A stretch of 64,000 nt of DNA from Chamaea fasciata (taxonomy: Eukaryota; Chordata; Aves; Passeriformes; Sylviidae), in NCBI GenBank assembly GCA_029207755.1, contig JARCOQ010000008.1, forward strand, positions 28,261,021 to 28,325,020, read 5' to 3'. The notes beneath the pieces are model-generated. The model did no database searches, was not told the origin of the DNA, and worked only from the letters and a program-made list of their open reading frames with translations. This document shows positions 49,357-63,772 of the stretch, one piece after another (the first letter of the stretch is position 1; each line of letters begins with the position of its first letter). Position numbers and translations under genes: made by a program.

Positions 49357-52300
49357 CTGCAATGAAAACGAGAAAGCAGAAAACAGTAAAGCTGCTCCAA
49401 GAACAGTGAGTTCACCCGGACATCTACTAATGGATTTCCTACTGAGCTATCTGTCAGGGGAAGGCTAATTAATAATCTCTTTAAAGGGTTTCTATTTATT
49501 CTGATTCTCAGCAAATTGTGCAAAAATCCCACACATAAACACAAAGCTGTCTCAGCAGTTATTTTCACATTCACGATGGAGTGTCAGCATTGGTTTCAGA
49601 GACAACAGCAGCTCAATTTTACTTCTATTAAAACTGAGGAAACATCTTCAGTGTCAGGATTAAGTGGTGTAAAGGGATGAGGCTGCCTGCTGTGACACTT
49701 CCCCAACCTTGCCTTCTGTGCTAATCAAAGGGAAACTGCTGCCTGCCAGAAAGAGAAGGTTGTGCCAACTGATGAAGAACCAAGTTAGAGCACTGGTGGT
49801 CTGCACTCAAGACCTGGCTGCTTCAATGACGGATTTTGCCTTCACTTTCAGGTCTTAGGTTCTCTTCTAGGCTTCACTTTACCTAGCATTTCACAGCCTA
49901 TCAGCTAAATCCTCCCCTCATTTTTAGATGTTGGGTGTCATCACAGCATCTTTGTGGCTGAGCAATTGCACAGGCTTGGGACTATGAACTGCTTTGGATT
50001 TGCCCATCTAGGCAACTGTCCAAAATGCAAAGCAATGGATCTGGCTATGTTTTGCTCAAAGAGACAAAGCTTTTCCAGAAGTTACATCTGTTAACATCAA
50101 CTGAGCAATCTAGGGCAGGAAGTCCTGTTGTAATAAAAAAAATATACCTGCTTTAAAAGAAAAAAGGTGAATTACTATTTTTAGGGTACCCTCAGGCATG
50201 ATTCTAGGGCATTCACAGCATCCCATCTTTCAATAACACTACCAGTTTTGACCTTGTGTATGTTACAGATCAAAGAATTTCAGTATCTTACCTTACACCT
50301 TTATTACACAAAATAACTGGGAATATATTTAAATGTATCTTTCAGAAAGTCATCCAGCTTTACTGTGAGGATTTCTCTTGAGAATTTATTCTGTTAACTA
50401 CTATGGCTATAAAATACTTGGAGAATACCAAATACCTCAGGGGGCAAGGTACAGGTGAGACCAAATCAGTATGACTGTAATCCCTCTGTGACTTGTTGAC
50501 AAGTAGCCCTGCCTCATTCAAGGACTGGTTGTTGAAGATCCAGGAGGCTCAGCATGGATGGTAATACCTTCTGGTCTCGTGCCAACAGGATACCAGAACA
50601 TGGGCCAATGACCCAATGACTCATAGCAATAATGATGTAGTTCAGACCAGTTCAAAAGAGCTCTGAAAAAACATGTTCCACTGTCATTTTACATCCCCAG
50701 TGATAAATTGAGAAGTCTCACTGAAGGCAGGTTTGAATGCTTTGTTGCAGGCATTAGTTTCCCTTTCCACAGGGGCGAGAGAACAATGCTGATGAGGAAT
50801 CTCACTAAGGCCTGTGGTGTCTTGCCATGTTTCACAGGATTACAGATGTGCAACGGTTTAAAACCTTTGACGTAGGGATATTTGTTGAACAATTTCAAGT
50901 CCTTTCTCCCTCCCGGGATGAATGAACCTTAATCAAACCCTTAAGTTATCAAAACCTTAAGAAAACACATACAAAAAGTCCCTAAAGTCTACATGGCCTG
51001 CCTCACTTTCCAAAGCAGGACCTTGTTATGGAGCTTCTGCCTCTGCCCCGAACATCACCCTGTTTCATAACAGCTCCTGTAGCCCCTCACCACGGAGCTG
51101 GACACCATCTGGCCTGGCCCCTTGCTCTGCCTATCTGGATGCTGCCAGGGCCCCTCCAACAGTGAGACCTCCATCCTCACAACAATAAAAAACTGTACTG
51201 CTGGGAGCTGGAGGGTTTCAGCCCTTCTCAGCATTCCTGTCACACTGTGTAACCACACACAACACGTGTACCTCCTCTACTCTTCAATGAAAAGGCATGA
51301 GTTAAGGAATAACTCCTCTAACCTTCAAGCATCTCCACCTCCTACACTCCTCTGGGACCCTTAATGATGTACTAGCACCAGGGAGGCACTGCAGTTTCAC
51401 CTCTGGCATTCTCCTAACTAATGGGGCTCTGACTCCTTTTCCTGTAGCTCTTCAGCTGCAGAGGCATTTCTGAGCCAAGCAGCAGAACCAGCAACAATAA
51501 CACCTTTCAGGCAGGTTAGCTGGCTGACATGCTGCAGATCTTCTGGCATTTCTGTTGGTGATGGGGGTAGGACTAGAGGATTGCTATGTAATGATGATAA
51601 TTTTTAAGTATTCTGCTTTTAGGCCATAATTTCTCTTGTCATTTTACCTCCTCTTCTACTGCCTCTTTCCTACTAACTAACCAACCCACTATTAGAGTGC
51701 AGTGGCAGGAAGAATATTTCTTCATCTGCTGCTCTAAGCCAAAGCTCACCACTTCAGAGAGGTACACTCATCAGTGCTTCTTTTTAATGGCAAGCTCTGA
51801 CAAACTACAGGTAAAAATATATTTTTTTTTTAATTAAAGGCAGTAGTTTGCTTGAATCTTTCCAAGTTGGCTCAAATGTCAATCAAGCCCCAGAAATAAC
51901 AGGCAGTGTCTTGATTTCTATTAGTACTGCAGGTGGTACAACTTATAAAGAAACCCTTCCCAGTTATTAAATTAAAGGCTGAAAGGCATGCATCCTCATA
52001 GCAAAATTAAGCTTTTATAGGCATGTAGTTGGAGATTATTAAACCCAGCATGGTCCCAGATAAGAATGTATAAATGCAGGTTGTCAGAATTAATGCCAAA
52101 TGGCACCTTTTCCTACCCAAACTTCTTTCTTCCTGCTAGAAGGGAATGCAACCGCAACCAAGAATCAGGAGATGAGTATTTTTTCATTCAACACATTTAA
52201 AGCTACTGCTCAGACCACAGGCATCCCTAAAAACATTTTCAGCTTCACTCTGAAACTAAATCACTACTTCAAGGTAAGTGCTGCCCTAGGTCCACCCCAT

Positions 52301-55300
52301 ATTAGCTGAAGTTTACACATATGGACCCAATGAACTCCAGAGATTGCTTGTATTTGACCTTCTTCTGAAGGCTGATTTTTCCAGTGCTGACTCTTTAATT
52401 TGGCTGGAAACCTTCAGTGCTGGGGTATGTTTACATTTGCAAAAGTATCTGTTTAAAAACAGTATGAAAAATTAAAAACCAAGGCTCTGGCTTTGCATGT
52501 CAGCAGCAGGAGACGGAAAACTAGGAACCACGTGGCTTAGGGGCAAAATGTTCATCAAGGCCTCCTTTGTGCTTTTCGTCTCTAATCATTTCCAGGGGGT
52601 TAAAGATCCATGCTCTCACTTCCTCCACATGAAAACCAAAAGTTTAATAGTTTCCAACACCATCCATCTCCAGATATCTGATTCAGAACCTCTAAAGCTC
52701 TCCAAGTCCCTCTACAGCTCAAGGTGGTTTCAGGTATCCAGCTGCAAAGAAGACAAAGCTTTGGAGGAAATGCAAGTCTGCAGGCACAGCTGTGCTCAGC
52801 TATTATGCAAGCCTAAGACAAGGTGAAAAAGACCCTCTGCCATTTCAGAGGGTGCTCCCTGCAGCCTCTAGCACACTGCTCTGGTCTGACTTCCTGAGAG
52901 CACAGCGCTGGGACCAGGATTACTCAGGTGCACAAAGGACAGCAAGCCAAATTGCAGGAGCTGGGTTTAAGGGTCTGATCCAGAAACTTTTCAAATCATT
53001 GGTGGTTTTCCACTGAGTTGGACAGGTTTTGGATCAGTTTCTAAAGATGTGGTTAACCTGGTAATACTTGAGTATTCATCTCCTCAAAAACAACTGCTCC
53101 CAACCTCACCCTTACTCTGTGCGTTTTGGAGGAAGGAAATATGTAAACACTGAGCTGAGGCTTCCCTGTCTGAAGGCCAGCATTCACTGCTTCACCTCAC
53201 TTAAGCCCACTTGTTGCTCCCATCCCCAGCAGGCTGTAACAGCTTTGTGTGCCCAGCACACATCACACAAGAGCAGAGAGGTTAAATGCCCGTGCCTTGA
53301 AATCACAAAGCCATTGTAGGTGCATGGAGTATGGCTACCCACAGTGCTATTCAGGAACAGCTCTTGAAAAATAATTCTCAGTGAGGATTTCCTATTTGAA
53401 GCAAAAGAAACTAAACTGAACAGGACCAAGGATTCTTTGTGTAAAATGAGGGTATACCCACAAGCACAGACTAACCATGCTGCTATCCTAGGACTGCACA
53501 GAAAAGCTTCAAAGAGATCATAAAAATATCTTTAGATAGATAAATTCAGAGGGTCCCCATTCCAGAAAAGATAACCTAAATCCCATGCCTTACGTAAGGC
53601 TCTGTAAAACAGACTGATTCAACAGGAAAAGTTTGTGCAATGAAGTAGAGCATACACAGCACTTTGGACCTGTCAGACTCAATGGCAATAAAGAAGTACC
53701 TGTTCTGCAGATACTCAGACCTACTTTTGTGCAGTGCTAACTTGAGCACACATTTAATGCTTCCCTTACTGCCTCAGCATGGTCTCATCTAAGTTCTCTT
53801 AGCTTACTAGTTCAGGACATGCTTAATTACTGTGTGTGAGTACTGGAGCACTCCTGGCAAGGCCCAGATGACAGCCATGACTTCTGTAACTTGTACAATA
53901 TCCTCCCCTTTCGATTTGCTTCAGCACAGGGCAGATTATGTATAGTGATTGGCAGATACTCCAGTTTGCAAGTACTCAACCTCTCAGTTCTATTTCAGAC
54001 CACCCACTAGCCTGGAGGGCTCCCAGTATTGGATTTGAACCATGACCAAGAGATGCAAATCATATTGTAGAACAAGGAAAGGCCTCAGGCTGTCTTCTTG
54101 GTATAGACTGATGAAATGTCCCCTTTTCAGAATCAGACCTGCCGTCTCAGACCGTCCTCTGCTTCAATTATCCTCAGTATTCAGAGATTTCCCATGAAGT
54201 AGACAGTTGCCTGCTAAGACCGAGGCCACATTTTCCATTCTGTGTGGGCCCCTGACCAGACCCATCAGAGACAAGGCAAACAAGGCTGTAACCAAAGCTG
54301 AGAAAGCTAATGATTACCCAGCCATACCTGTCTTCTCAAATGCTGCAAGTGTGGAAGAATGCATAGAAGTTACAGTGAAATTACAGCATTATCTTTATTG
54401 GACTGACAATGAATCATATTTTAACATCGGCTTCATTTTAAATTTTAGCTCTCAGTTGTAGGTCACACCACAGGTTAGTGCAATAGACTTTGGACATTAA
54501 CTTTTACTCCCACTCCATGCTGAGTCTTAAGAGTAGCCTCCACAACACAAAACCACTCCACAATTTAGCAAATTTATCAGGGGAGGGAGAAATCTTTTGC
54601 TGCACGAGCAGAGCTGAGCAAACAAATGTGTCAGCACTCAGAGCTCAACTTTACTTATGAGGCCAAAAAACTCAATCTGGCTTTACCCCAGAAGTCCTCC
54701 TACACATACGTATCACCCTGCTGTCTTGTCTTCCCATCACCACCTCCACCTCATTACTGGTATTCTTTCCTTCTTTCTTTAAACTTGATCCATTGAAATC
54801 TTTAATTGTGCATTAAATATGTCCTCATCCCAACTTCTGCAATTTCCAGTGTCATTGTCTTCTCAAATCTCTGCTCTCCACTCACAGCTCTGAGGACTTA
54901 GAAGGCTGTTGACAGGATACATGCCCTCCTACAAAACAGGTCAAACCAGCAGGTTTCTTCTCTCTCCCCTCAATATCTAAACCCAACTCAGATGTTCTTC
55001 CAGCTGCCTCAGTTTCATGGTTTCATTCAGTTTACCCTTCTGACCCCATATTCACCTCTCCTCCCATTCCTGCTTTCTTTCCTAGCAGTCTTCACCTTCT
55101 AGACATGTTTCTACCTCATTTCCTGCCCACTCAAACAATTTCTCCTGTCTTGACCAACTACAAAGCCCCTTCTCAGATGAAAGAACAATGAACTAACCCA
55201 TGAGTGGCCTGTGAGTCACTGTGATAGCAGCTTGCAGTGACCCATTCCTTTTCCATGAGATCTGAGAAGCAAGAGTTGCTAATGTCCCTCTCCAAACTGT

Positions 55301-56455
55301 CCCAGAATATGTGGATAGGAGATGACTGGAAAAAGAATGAATAAGACTTTTTCTCTTGGTCTTGTTAAAGAAGGAATAGTCTTATCCCTCAGCTACCAAG
55401 GAATAGAACAGGACAGAAGAAAAGGCTTTGTTTTTTACCATCCTGAAGGAAAAAATCCCCAAGCCAAAGACTCAGGTCTTGCCTCCACAGAGCCATAGGA
55501 ATCACAATAAACATAGTGACATTTAAAGATCTGGATGATTTTGTGCCTCTTCCCTTAATGTCTACAGCTCCTCTCTGAACTGATCTTGCTGAGCTTCTTC
55601 CACCCCAGGAGAGAAGTGACAGCTTGAAATATAGGCATGGTCCCAAGAGCCCAACAGCACTGACACAGGAGTTCTCTGTCTTGAGCAAATCATGAAACTA
55701 TTTAATGTCTCAGTGGCTCCAATTGTTACATGGGTTTAGGGATCCTGGCTGGTGCATCAAGGCATAATTATCTGTAACACATGTGGTGTACAGGAGGCAC
55801 TAAACATTGTGTATTGCATACCAAGCATTTTTATTCTTTATTTCCTAAATTTTAATTGTTTCTTCAAAACAAGTATTGTTAAATTGTTTCAATATGAAAA
55901 ATAAAGAACTTAGTCCAAACCCAATTTTTGCAAAAGTACAATTATAACTGCTTGTTTGTTTACTTTTTTATTATTAATATGGAGCAGCTGGCAAAACACG
56001 CCAATGTATGAGGAAGAACCCAAGGATTCAGTCCCAGCTAAAGCAAACACTAAATAATAAGCATGAACTAGTGCTCACTTCCAGTATGGGTCAGTATGCT
56101 GGTAAGTTGTCCTGGGCCCACCTTAGGGAAGGATATTGAAGGACTGCAATTCACATTCCCAATTTGGCATATTTCTACAGTATGCAGAAGTCTGTTCCAT
56201 CAGAGAGGTCACTCTCATCCTTCTCTGTTTCACTTGGGTTCCTAATTTGCACATGGAGAACAGTGGACAGATATTCCATCCAGACCTAACCCAGGGCAAA
56301 GTTGGGAGACATCCAGGAGCCAGGAGACTTTCACTTGGTACGTCCCTGGCCTCAGGCTGGGGATTGGGAAAGAAGTCCTGTAACTCAAGAGAGGTTCTTC
56401 CCTCTTCAGAATGGTTTTTATAGCTCAGGCCCACCAAGACCTCAATCCCCAACTA

Positions 56456-56625
56456 ACATAAAATCATTTAGGTTGGAAAAGACCTCTAAGATCATCAAGT
56501 CCAGCCATTGAGTTCATTAACTCAGCACTTCCAAGTCCACCACTGAACTACATCCCTAAGGGCCACATCTCTTCTTTTAAATACCTCCAGGGATGGTGAC
56601 TCAAATATACCAGTTCAGGTTCTCC
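56456..56625 (-). mobile_element. CR1 LINE 3'-end fragment, reverse orientation
   Basis: The plus strand reads aaatcatttaggttggaaaa, gacctctaagatcatcaagt, ccagcc, cacttccaagtccaccactg and tacctccagggatggtgact. This is the reverse complement of an avian CR1 3' end. The terminal repeat is degenerate and the inner boundary fades near 56610-56640. It is an older or different subfamily than the copy at 45141 and is in the same orientation as SEMA5B. Confidence 0.92.
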
Positions 56626-58629
56626 CTGGCCGTGGCAAATGAAGAGCAAGAGGGGATGCCACAGTGCTGCAAGAGTGGTGGATATGGATGTGTATCCATG
56701 AGACATAAGCATGTCTATTTGTCCTGCCTGAGATTTACAGGAACAAAGGCATGTGTCTACATAGCACAGGACTTTATGGAAAGAATGGATTTGGCTTTCC
56801 TCAGCTGGCTGTCAGCTGGGACAAACACCACCCTAACACTTCCTCTCCTCCTCAACCACCTTGGCTGCAACCCCACACAGCCCTGCACAGTGTCCTGTGG
56901 CCACAGCCCTGTGCCCCACCATCAGCTGGTGAAACTTGGCTAAGCAGTGCCACACACAGCCCCACTGTGACTGAACCCAAAGACTTCTTGTTCTCCTGAG
57001 GATGTTGCAGAGTGTTTAAGTATTGTGATCTGTTGTTTACTGAGACAAGCCCTGCAGCTGTCACGCAATCTTCCTCACTGAGAAAGATAAAGTGAGTGTT
57101 CATGCCTCACCTGCAGCTTCCTATGACATTCTGATCAGAATAATCCCTCTTTTCAGACAAGAAGGCAAGCTGCATCCTGGCTCCTACATTCACAACAGTC
57201 CGATGGGGAAAAAAGCCAACACCCCTTTGTCATCATTCAAGGATCCTTCAGCCGGCCCCCTCCGCACATGGAGGTCAAGTTTTTTCACTATCCTTACGGT
57301 TACATATCTAAATCAGTCACTTGTGCCAGCAGAGGTGGTGCAATATTCAGGACAACCATTTTCACTAGTGAGAAGGTAGGAGAAGGCAGAGAAAGCAGGG
57401 CTAAACTCTCCTTAAATTTTTCCTGCAGGTAACCAGATCTGCCACAGAAGCAGAATCAGAAGTTTCTGATTGTGGTGAACATCTGAAGCAGAAGGTGACG
57501 TTCTTTGCTGGCTAACCAAAGACTGAACTGGAGATGCCCAGTTTAATGTAGTTTGTGCTGTGTATCTGCAGGCTTACAAGGACAAAGACAAAATAGACAA
57601 AGCTCCCACCATGAGGCAGTAACAGCAAGGAAGGAGAGCAAAGGCTGCAAATTCCTGAAAGAGTTTTGAAATTTGGCTGTTCTCATAAGAATCAGTGTTT
57701 TAAATTGGAAACTGGCTAATAATAAACAACCCCACTGACTTCAAGAAAAGTACATATTCAGGATCTGACTGAGCTGAGACTATCTGTGGGCTTTCCAGGG
57801 TGAACCCTGTATGATAAAACAAAAATATTTCTTATGAGATTGCTAGTACTAAAGTGAACTTTATCAAAGCATAATGTCATCCTTGAATGAAAGGTTTTAG
57901 GAGAATGTGATATATTAACACTCACCAGAAGTAGATGTGCTAAATAAATGAGGCCTGCTGTACCACTGCTGTATCACAAACTTGTTCAGTTAGGGAACTA
58001 TATTAAGTCAGATTTGAAATTGAAAATGAGGTCTCTCCAAGGGATGTCTTTGTTTGCACCGAACCACAGAAAAAGAAGATAAGCAGTTCACTTTAGATTT
58101 CCACCCTATTCCCTTTCTCTGATGTGTGCCCGAGATCCAAAAAAAAGGCTGCCCATCTCTATGTCCTAGATCCAACCCCTGTGCCAAAGACAGGACCATG
58201 CACATGCTGCCATTAGCCTCAGTTACACCAGTGGTACCTCTGGAAAATATCCATCAGCTGCTCTGTTGCTCACACGAGTTTTTCATGGCCTTAGTCCATG
58301 CATGAGTACCTGTTGCTCCATGCTGTGAGTGTACCTCACTCTGCTGCTGAGGATGCCTCCCTCTCATTAACACCAGCACCCATGGTCACGGGCTGCTCCC
58401 TCACTTGAGCTGTTGTACCTCTTTAAAGTTTTACCTTCCCTCACTCCCCTATGTAAGTTACCTGAACACTTCACTTTCTGAAGCTTCACTGCAAAGTCTT
58501 CCATTTCTCTTCCCGTGATCCATTCCATCTAAAGCATTTTGTGAATGAAGGGTATTCTTCCAACCCTCCCTTTCTTCCTGAGGTCCCAAGAAACAGCACA
58601 CTGAGTAATTTTTTCTATCAAATCTCATT

Positions 58630-58715
58630 GCAATTATTTGTGAAGTGCCTTGGACACCATTAATGAGGAAGTCTTAAAGAACTAGCATCGTTACTGTTAT
58701 AATTATTATTATTAT
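58630..58715 (+). mobile_element. Possible L3/CR1-like 3' tail with TTA repeat
   Basis: The text gcaattatttgtgaagtgcc, then ttggacaccattaatgagg, ending in aattattattattatt, resembles the 3' end of ancient L3-type LINEs (gtgaagcgctttgg... ending in a TTA or TTAT tail). The assignment rests on layout only. Confidence 0.4.
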
Positions 58716-61700
58716 GGAATGAAAAATATATTGAGAGCAGTTGGGTGTAATTTTCAGAAGTTTTGCCTGAGAGTAATTATTTCCCTAACTACTGTATATT
58801 TATGACCTTACCAGTCACAATTTTCAAGCAAATTCTAAGTCAAATCCAAAGAAGAAAGTTCTAGTTTCCATTTGCCACAGTTCTATTTTTCAAGATTAAA
58901 AGGAAAATTGCTACAAGCCTTGCCTAATGGAAACAAAATCCATACTGGAATGCACTGAAGGTCAAATATTCTGAAGCAACCACAGGAAGCCACCAGTTTC
59001 CAATCAAAACTCTATCATTAGTTAATATTTGGACCCCCTGTATGGAGAACCAAGGGCAGCAAGGCTATGAGCTAGAAGACAATTCTCCCATAATATATTG
59101 TGCCTTCCCTTAATGCTTACATAGAGACACCTCAAAATCTTCATCCTTTGTTAACTAAAATTTTGGTTTGGGTTCTCAAAATCTCACTTGCTCAAGAAAA
59201 GTGTAAATCTTGACCAGAATTTCCTCTGGGGCTTTCCCAACAGGCCTTTGGAGTTGATGAACGCTAATGTGCTTTTTCTTCCTATCAGTATACAGTAAAG
59301 GGAATAATGTATTAGTGACCAATTCAACAATACTGAGGGTGTTTGGTGAAATGTCAAGAACTTTCTAAACAAATAAATCATACCTTATTATCCTTTAGCC
59401 CACAAAGTTAAAAGAGCTTTTGCTCCCAATATAAGAAAACATTTAGCTGCTCCCCACAGGTTTCAGTGTTTGAAGTTGGCCACATTTCAATAAAATGTTG
59501 TTTAAAGAAATAAAATATTGAGAAAATACATAGCAAGCTACATTTAAATCACCTGAATCACATTTATCTGGCAGGAGGTAATAATTACAGACAGTCTGAA
59601 GTAAACCCCCAGATTTAAACACTCCCAAACTAAATCACGCTGAAAACCTGAGGCAACAGACATAGCAACTTGCCTTCATCTAGGAGAGATTGAGGATTAG
59701 ACAATGGATCAAATGCCAGACATTGAGAACTCACATCAGCCATAATGATACAGTCTGCAATGCTGAGATTTGCAGTCCTGAGAAGATCTGAAATATAAGC
59801 TATTTAACCAAGTCCACCTCTGTCCTGTGCCTCAGCATGGGATCAGCTGAGGTGTTTTTATGGATGATGACAGGCTGCAATTATTAAAGCAGGGACAAAT
59901 TATGTTCTTCCAGCTTACCCTAACTGCCATGACCCAGGGGAAAAGGCTCTGAGAGACAGAACAGAGAAAAATCTGGGAAGTTATCATACTTTTTCCTGAG
60001 CATACTGATTTAGTGGATGAAATTAATGAGAAATAAATAATGGTAGGAACTGTAAGTGGAAACCTGTCTGCAACTCATTTTCAGTGAAGTTGTGAACATC
60101 TAAATGATTCACGCAACACAGAGGAGTTTGCAAACTTTGAAGGACTTACTTGGTAAACAAGATGAAGCCAAACACTCTGCAGCCATTACAAACATGAATG
60201 CATGTCCCTCATGGCTCTGCCTCTTGAAATAACAAACCTTACCTAGCATTGACATATCCCATTGGAAGATGTTTCTGGTTTTCCCAAGAGGCACATTACA
60301 AAGGAGCTCCAAACGTCTTTAAGGAATAGCAAAGGTGCTTTATATCCAAGAAGGAGCTGTACAGCAATGAAGTATACTGCTGGCAACCAAGACAGTACAA
60401 CACAGGCACAGCCCAATTGCAAATGCAGGCACTGATCTATTGGCAGTAAGATCCATACAGAAAAGACGAGAAATATGAACATGATTGACAAGAAGTAGAA
60501 ACAAATTCTCTAGTGTTTGGTTTGCCAGAGTGGACCACAGGAGAGCTGTGCTGGGATGACAAACTGTTTTGTGAAATGGGACTTGGATGCATGTGTACAT
60601 GCATGTATAAATAAAAAGGGATGCACTAAGAATACACTTGACTTGTTTCACTAAATTCTCAACTCACTGAAAAACAAACAAGCATGCAATATCCTTAATG
60701 TAGCTACTCACTAACAGTCAAATAGGTAGTAAGACACCAGAAACAGCCTCCTGGGAAGTAGAAGATCATTTTCTTATTGATCTAACAAGGGAAATCAAAC
60801 TTTAACTGAATTTCCTATAAGCACAGAGTAGAACAATCTAATTATGAAAAGCCCAAACTGGGTACGTTATTTTTGCTGGTGAACTGTACAAGGAGCACCA
60901 TTTATAAGCCCCAGGGAAACTGGGGCACTGTTGTGTTCGTTTGGTACTTTGCAAACACACATGATGGTGTTTGCAGCACAAAATTCCTATCGTGTCCCTC
61001 AGGATCTTCGTGCAGGCTGCGAGGATAAACCACTCAGCTCATGGCCCCTCCCCAGCCCACATCTCTCCTGGCAGAGCAAATGTTATCTTTAGCATTTAAA
61101 GTATGTGTATCTAGAACCAGAATTTATGTTCCTTGACTTGTCTAGACCATTTTCTCTACGTCACAAGTAATGGCACAAATAATTTTGGGGAATGGAGTCT
61201 ATAAAGAAACAGGCATTTCTTCAGGTCTGAACACAGCTAAAGTAAAAGTATTTTTCATACGTAGTCTCCTTTCTGCTTAAATGAGTAGGACATGGACTGA
61301 ATTTTATCTTTCTTACCCACTCTCATAGCAAGACAAAGAAATACCAATCAAACAGATGATTGGCTACTGTGGATGAGATACAATATGAACAACATAAAAA
61401 ATACAGAATTTCTCAGGAAATAAGGGAAAAATAGACAGAACAAACTTTTACTTCGATTTTTCTACAACAAGGATATTATCCAGTCAACTGGATGTTAAGA
61501 ATATAATCTAGGGGTAAAGTATAATAAAAAGAGAACAAGCACAAGCAAAGTGGGAACTGAAGACTAGAGAACACAAAACATGCTATGGCATCCCATTTGT
61601 CAGGTGATGGGAAGCCTGGTTAGCAAGGCTGTGAAAAAGCAGCTATTCAACCCCTTTGTAACATAAACTGTTTTGTTAACCTGTTCATTCTGGCAGTAAA

Positions 61701-63069
61701 TTAATGTACCCTGTATGACTGAATGGTATTATTATTATGGCCCATCCACAGAAAATTGCTGGTGTAACATAATGCTTTCCCCTGGCAGCAGGAGCATCAG
61801 AAAGGCTCTGCTGGGGTCACTCTTTCAGTCATTGCACACTCCCACTGTGTACCAGGTTGTGATTCGTGAGTCTGGAGACCCACAGAAAGCCCCTGAGCCA
61901 CATGGTTAAGCAGAGACATCCTCAGAGCAATCTGGGAACACCACACAAAATTTGGATTCCCCTTGTTGTCTAGTATTGCAGCCTAAAACTGCATGTGCCA
62001 GCATCAGAACAAGTTACAGCTTTAAGAGAAACCAAACGATGAACTGAGGTGTGGGTTTGGACATGTGAGCCCTCTTTACCAGACCTTAAAAGCTATGTGC
62101 AGTGGACAAAAGGTGCCTTTAATTTAATTCCCGTGTATTTTACAGCTGAGCTTTGCAGCAAAAAATACAAGATTAAAATGTATCATAAACAACCATAAGG
62201 AAACAGGTACTGTGAAAAAACATAACTCTGAATCTAACTTGGGTTTAAGAAACTCAGATAATAATCTGTGTCATTTTCTTGATGCATCTGCAATTTCAAC
62301 CTTTCTTTTGCACAACTGTAAGGTTCTAATTAACTCACCAGTTTTTGCCCTCTATCATTGAAGACAGGAAGGGAACAAGAACAGGAGAAGAGGAGGACAG
62401 ATTTTTCTTTTCCTGTGAAATATTCATGCCTTATTAAAACAAAGCAAACTCGTAGATTATGAGTGTGTTTACACAGCCATCAATTCTGCAGAGTAGCACT
62501 CATTTTAGTGCCAAGAAATGCCCACCAATTCCTCAACTTCAGGAACTGGGGCTTCTAATATTCCCTGCAGAATGATTTACCACAGTGCAGGATTGCACAG
62601 ACACATCCTCTGCAACTGAAAGTTTGGTGCTCCTGGTTAATAGAGAGAGCAGCACTTTTTCTCTTTTCCATACCAATGTTATTCTCATTATTTTTTTATC
62701 TACTGAACTGAATTTCACTGTTTTTTAACAGCAAGGGCTTCTCCTTTTGGCCATCCCCAGTTAAAACAGATGGTTAGATTTATTTAGCAATTAAAATCAA
62801 GGTTTACTTACCAGAGCAAGGTTAGAGCCAGTGCCGTATATGTAGGCTTAAGGATTCTGCTAATTTATTTTAATCCACTTAAACCTTTAAGGCATGGAAA
62901 ATGGAAAACAGACAAGAAATCTCTTAAACTTTTCAAATTAAGAGACAAGAGTTTCCTCCTCTGTGAAGAATAGTAAAGCTCTCTAGAAGAACCCTGAAAG
63001 GTCAGCAAGGAAGCCTTTGACTACTTTCTTCCTGGAAACCCTATCTCAAAGGTCACAAAACCACAACTA

Positions 63070-63161
63070 AATTGCCTTTAGCAAAGAACCTAACTAGAGA
63101 CACATTGCAAGGTACAATTGCCTTTAGCAAAGAATGTAACTGGAGATGCATTGCAAAGTCT
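63070..63161. repeat. 46 bp imperfect tandem duplication
   Basis: Both copies (63070-63115 and 63116-63161) begin aattgcctttagcaaagaa and share a taact-gaga-cattgcaa order. They differ at about eight positions, so the duplication is old. Confidence 0.88.
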
Positions 63162-63669
63162 TAAATGGGAACCAGAATCGATATTCCAACATTTTGGAGG
63201 AAACCATTTTTAGCAAGGAGACTCAGCAGCTGCTGATGTTGGCACACTGAGTTTAACACACTAGTCTGGAGTGAATTTTCAAATAATAGTGGTACCAATA
63301 TAAAGATCTGGCTGTTGTGTGGATAAGTGGACAGATTATCCAGACAACAATTGAGGAGTACGTGAAATGCACGTTCATGGGATAAGGACAAGAGAAATCC
63401 CACACTTCAAAAGAGCAGGAAAAGAATTGGCCATTAGAACCCCCTCTCACATTCAAGTTAAATGCTCAGATGAACAACAGAAAAACTACTACCCCAGGTG
63501 ACAAATACATAACAAAACCAAACCAGGAATGCTACAAACAAAAGTTCAGCCACTCCCTGCAATTTTAAATCAACTCACTTCTCTCCAATTCAAGCGTATC
63601 CAAATTCTCTATCACATTTCACTTATTAAGCGTCTGGCTCCAGCAAAGCCAGGTGAGGCATTACTGAAA

Positions 63670-63772
63670 CCAGTTAGAGAAAAGGAAACTGAAGCACGGT
63701 TTCAGCATGGCACAAGATTACAGGGAGCCTGTAACAGAGTAGAAAATTGAGATTCTTAGACCAGTAGTCCCA
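63670..63772. mobile_element. Possible ancient MIR/L3-like relic
   Basis: It contains aaaaggaaactgaagcacgg, then catggcacaagattacaggg, then gattcttagaccagtagtcc. This is similar in order to the gaggaaactgaggcacag, cacacagc, and cctgactcctagtcc blocks of MIR/L3 relics. It lies less than 200 bp downstream of the 63958 exon boundary in transcript sense. Confidence 0.4.

Noticed and set aside
54207..54461. 84-codon frame with a charged, Lys/Ala-rich start, considered as a processed pseudogene
   Set aside because: I could not match it to any protein, and there is no poly-A tail or flanking duplication.
63070..63161. CRISPR-like repeat
   Set aside because: There are only two diverged adjacent copies without spacers, in a vertebrate intron.
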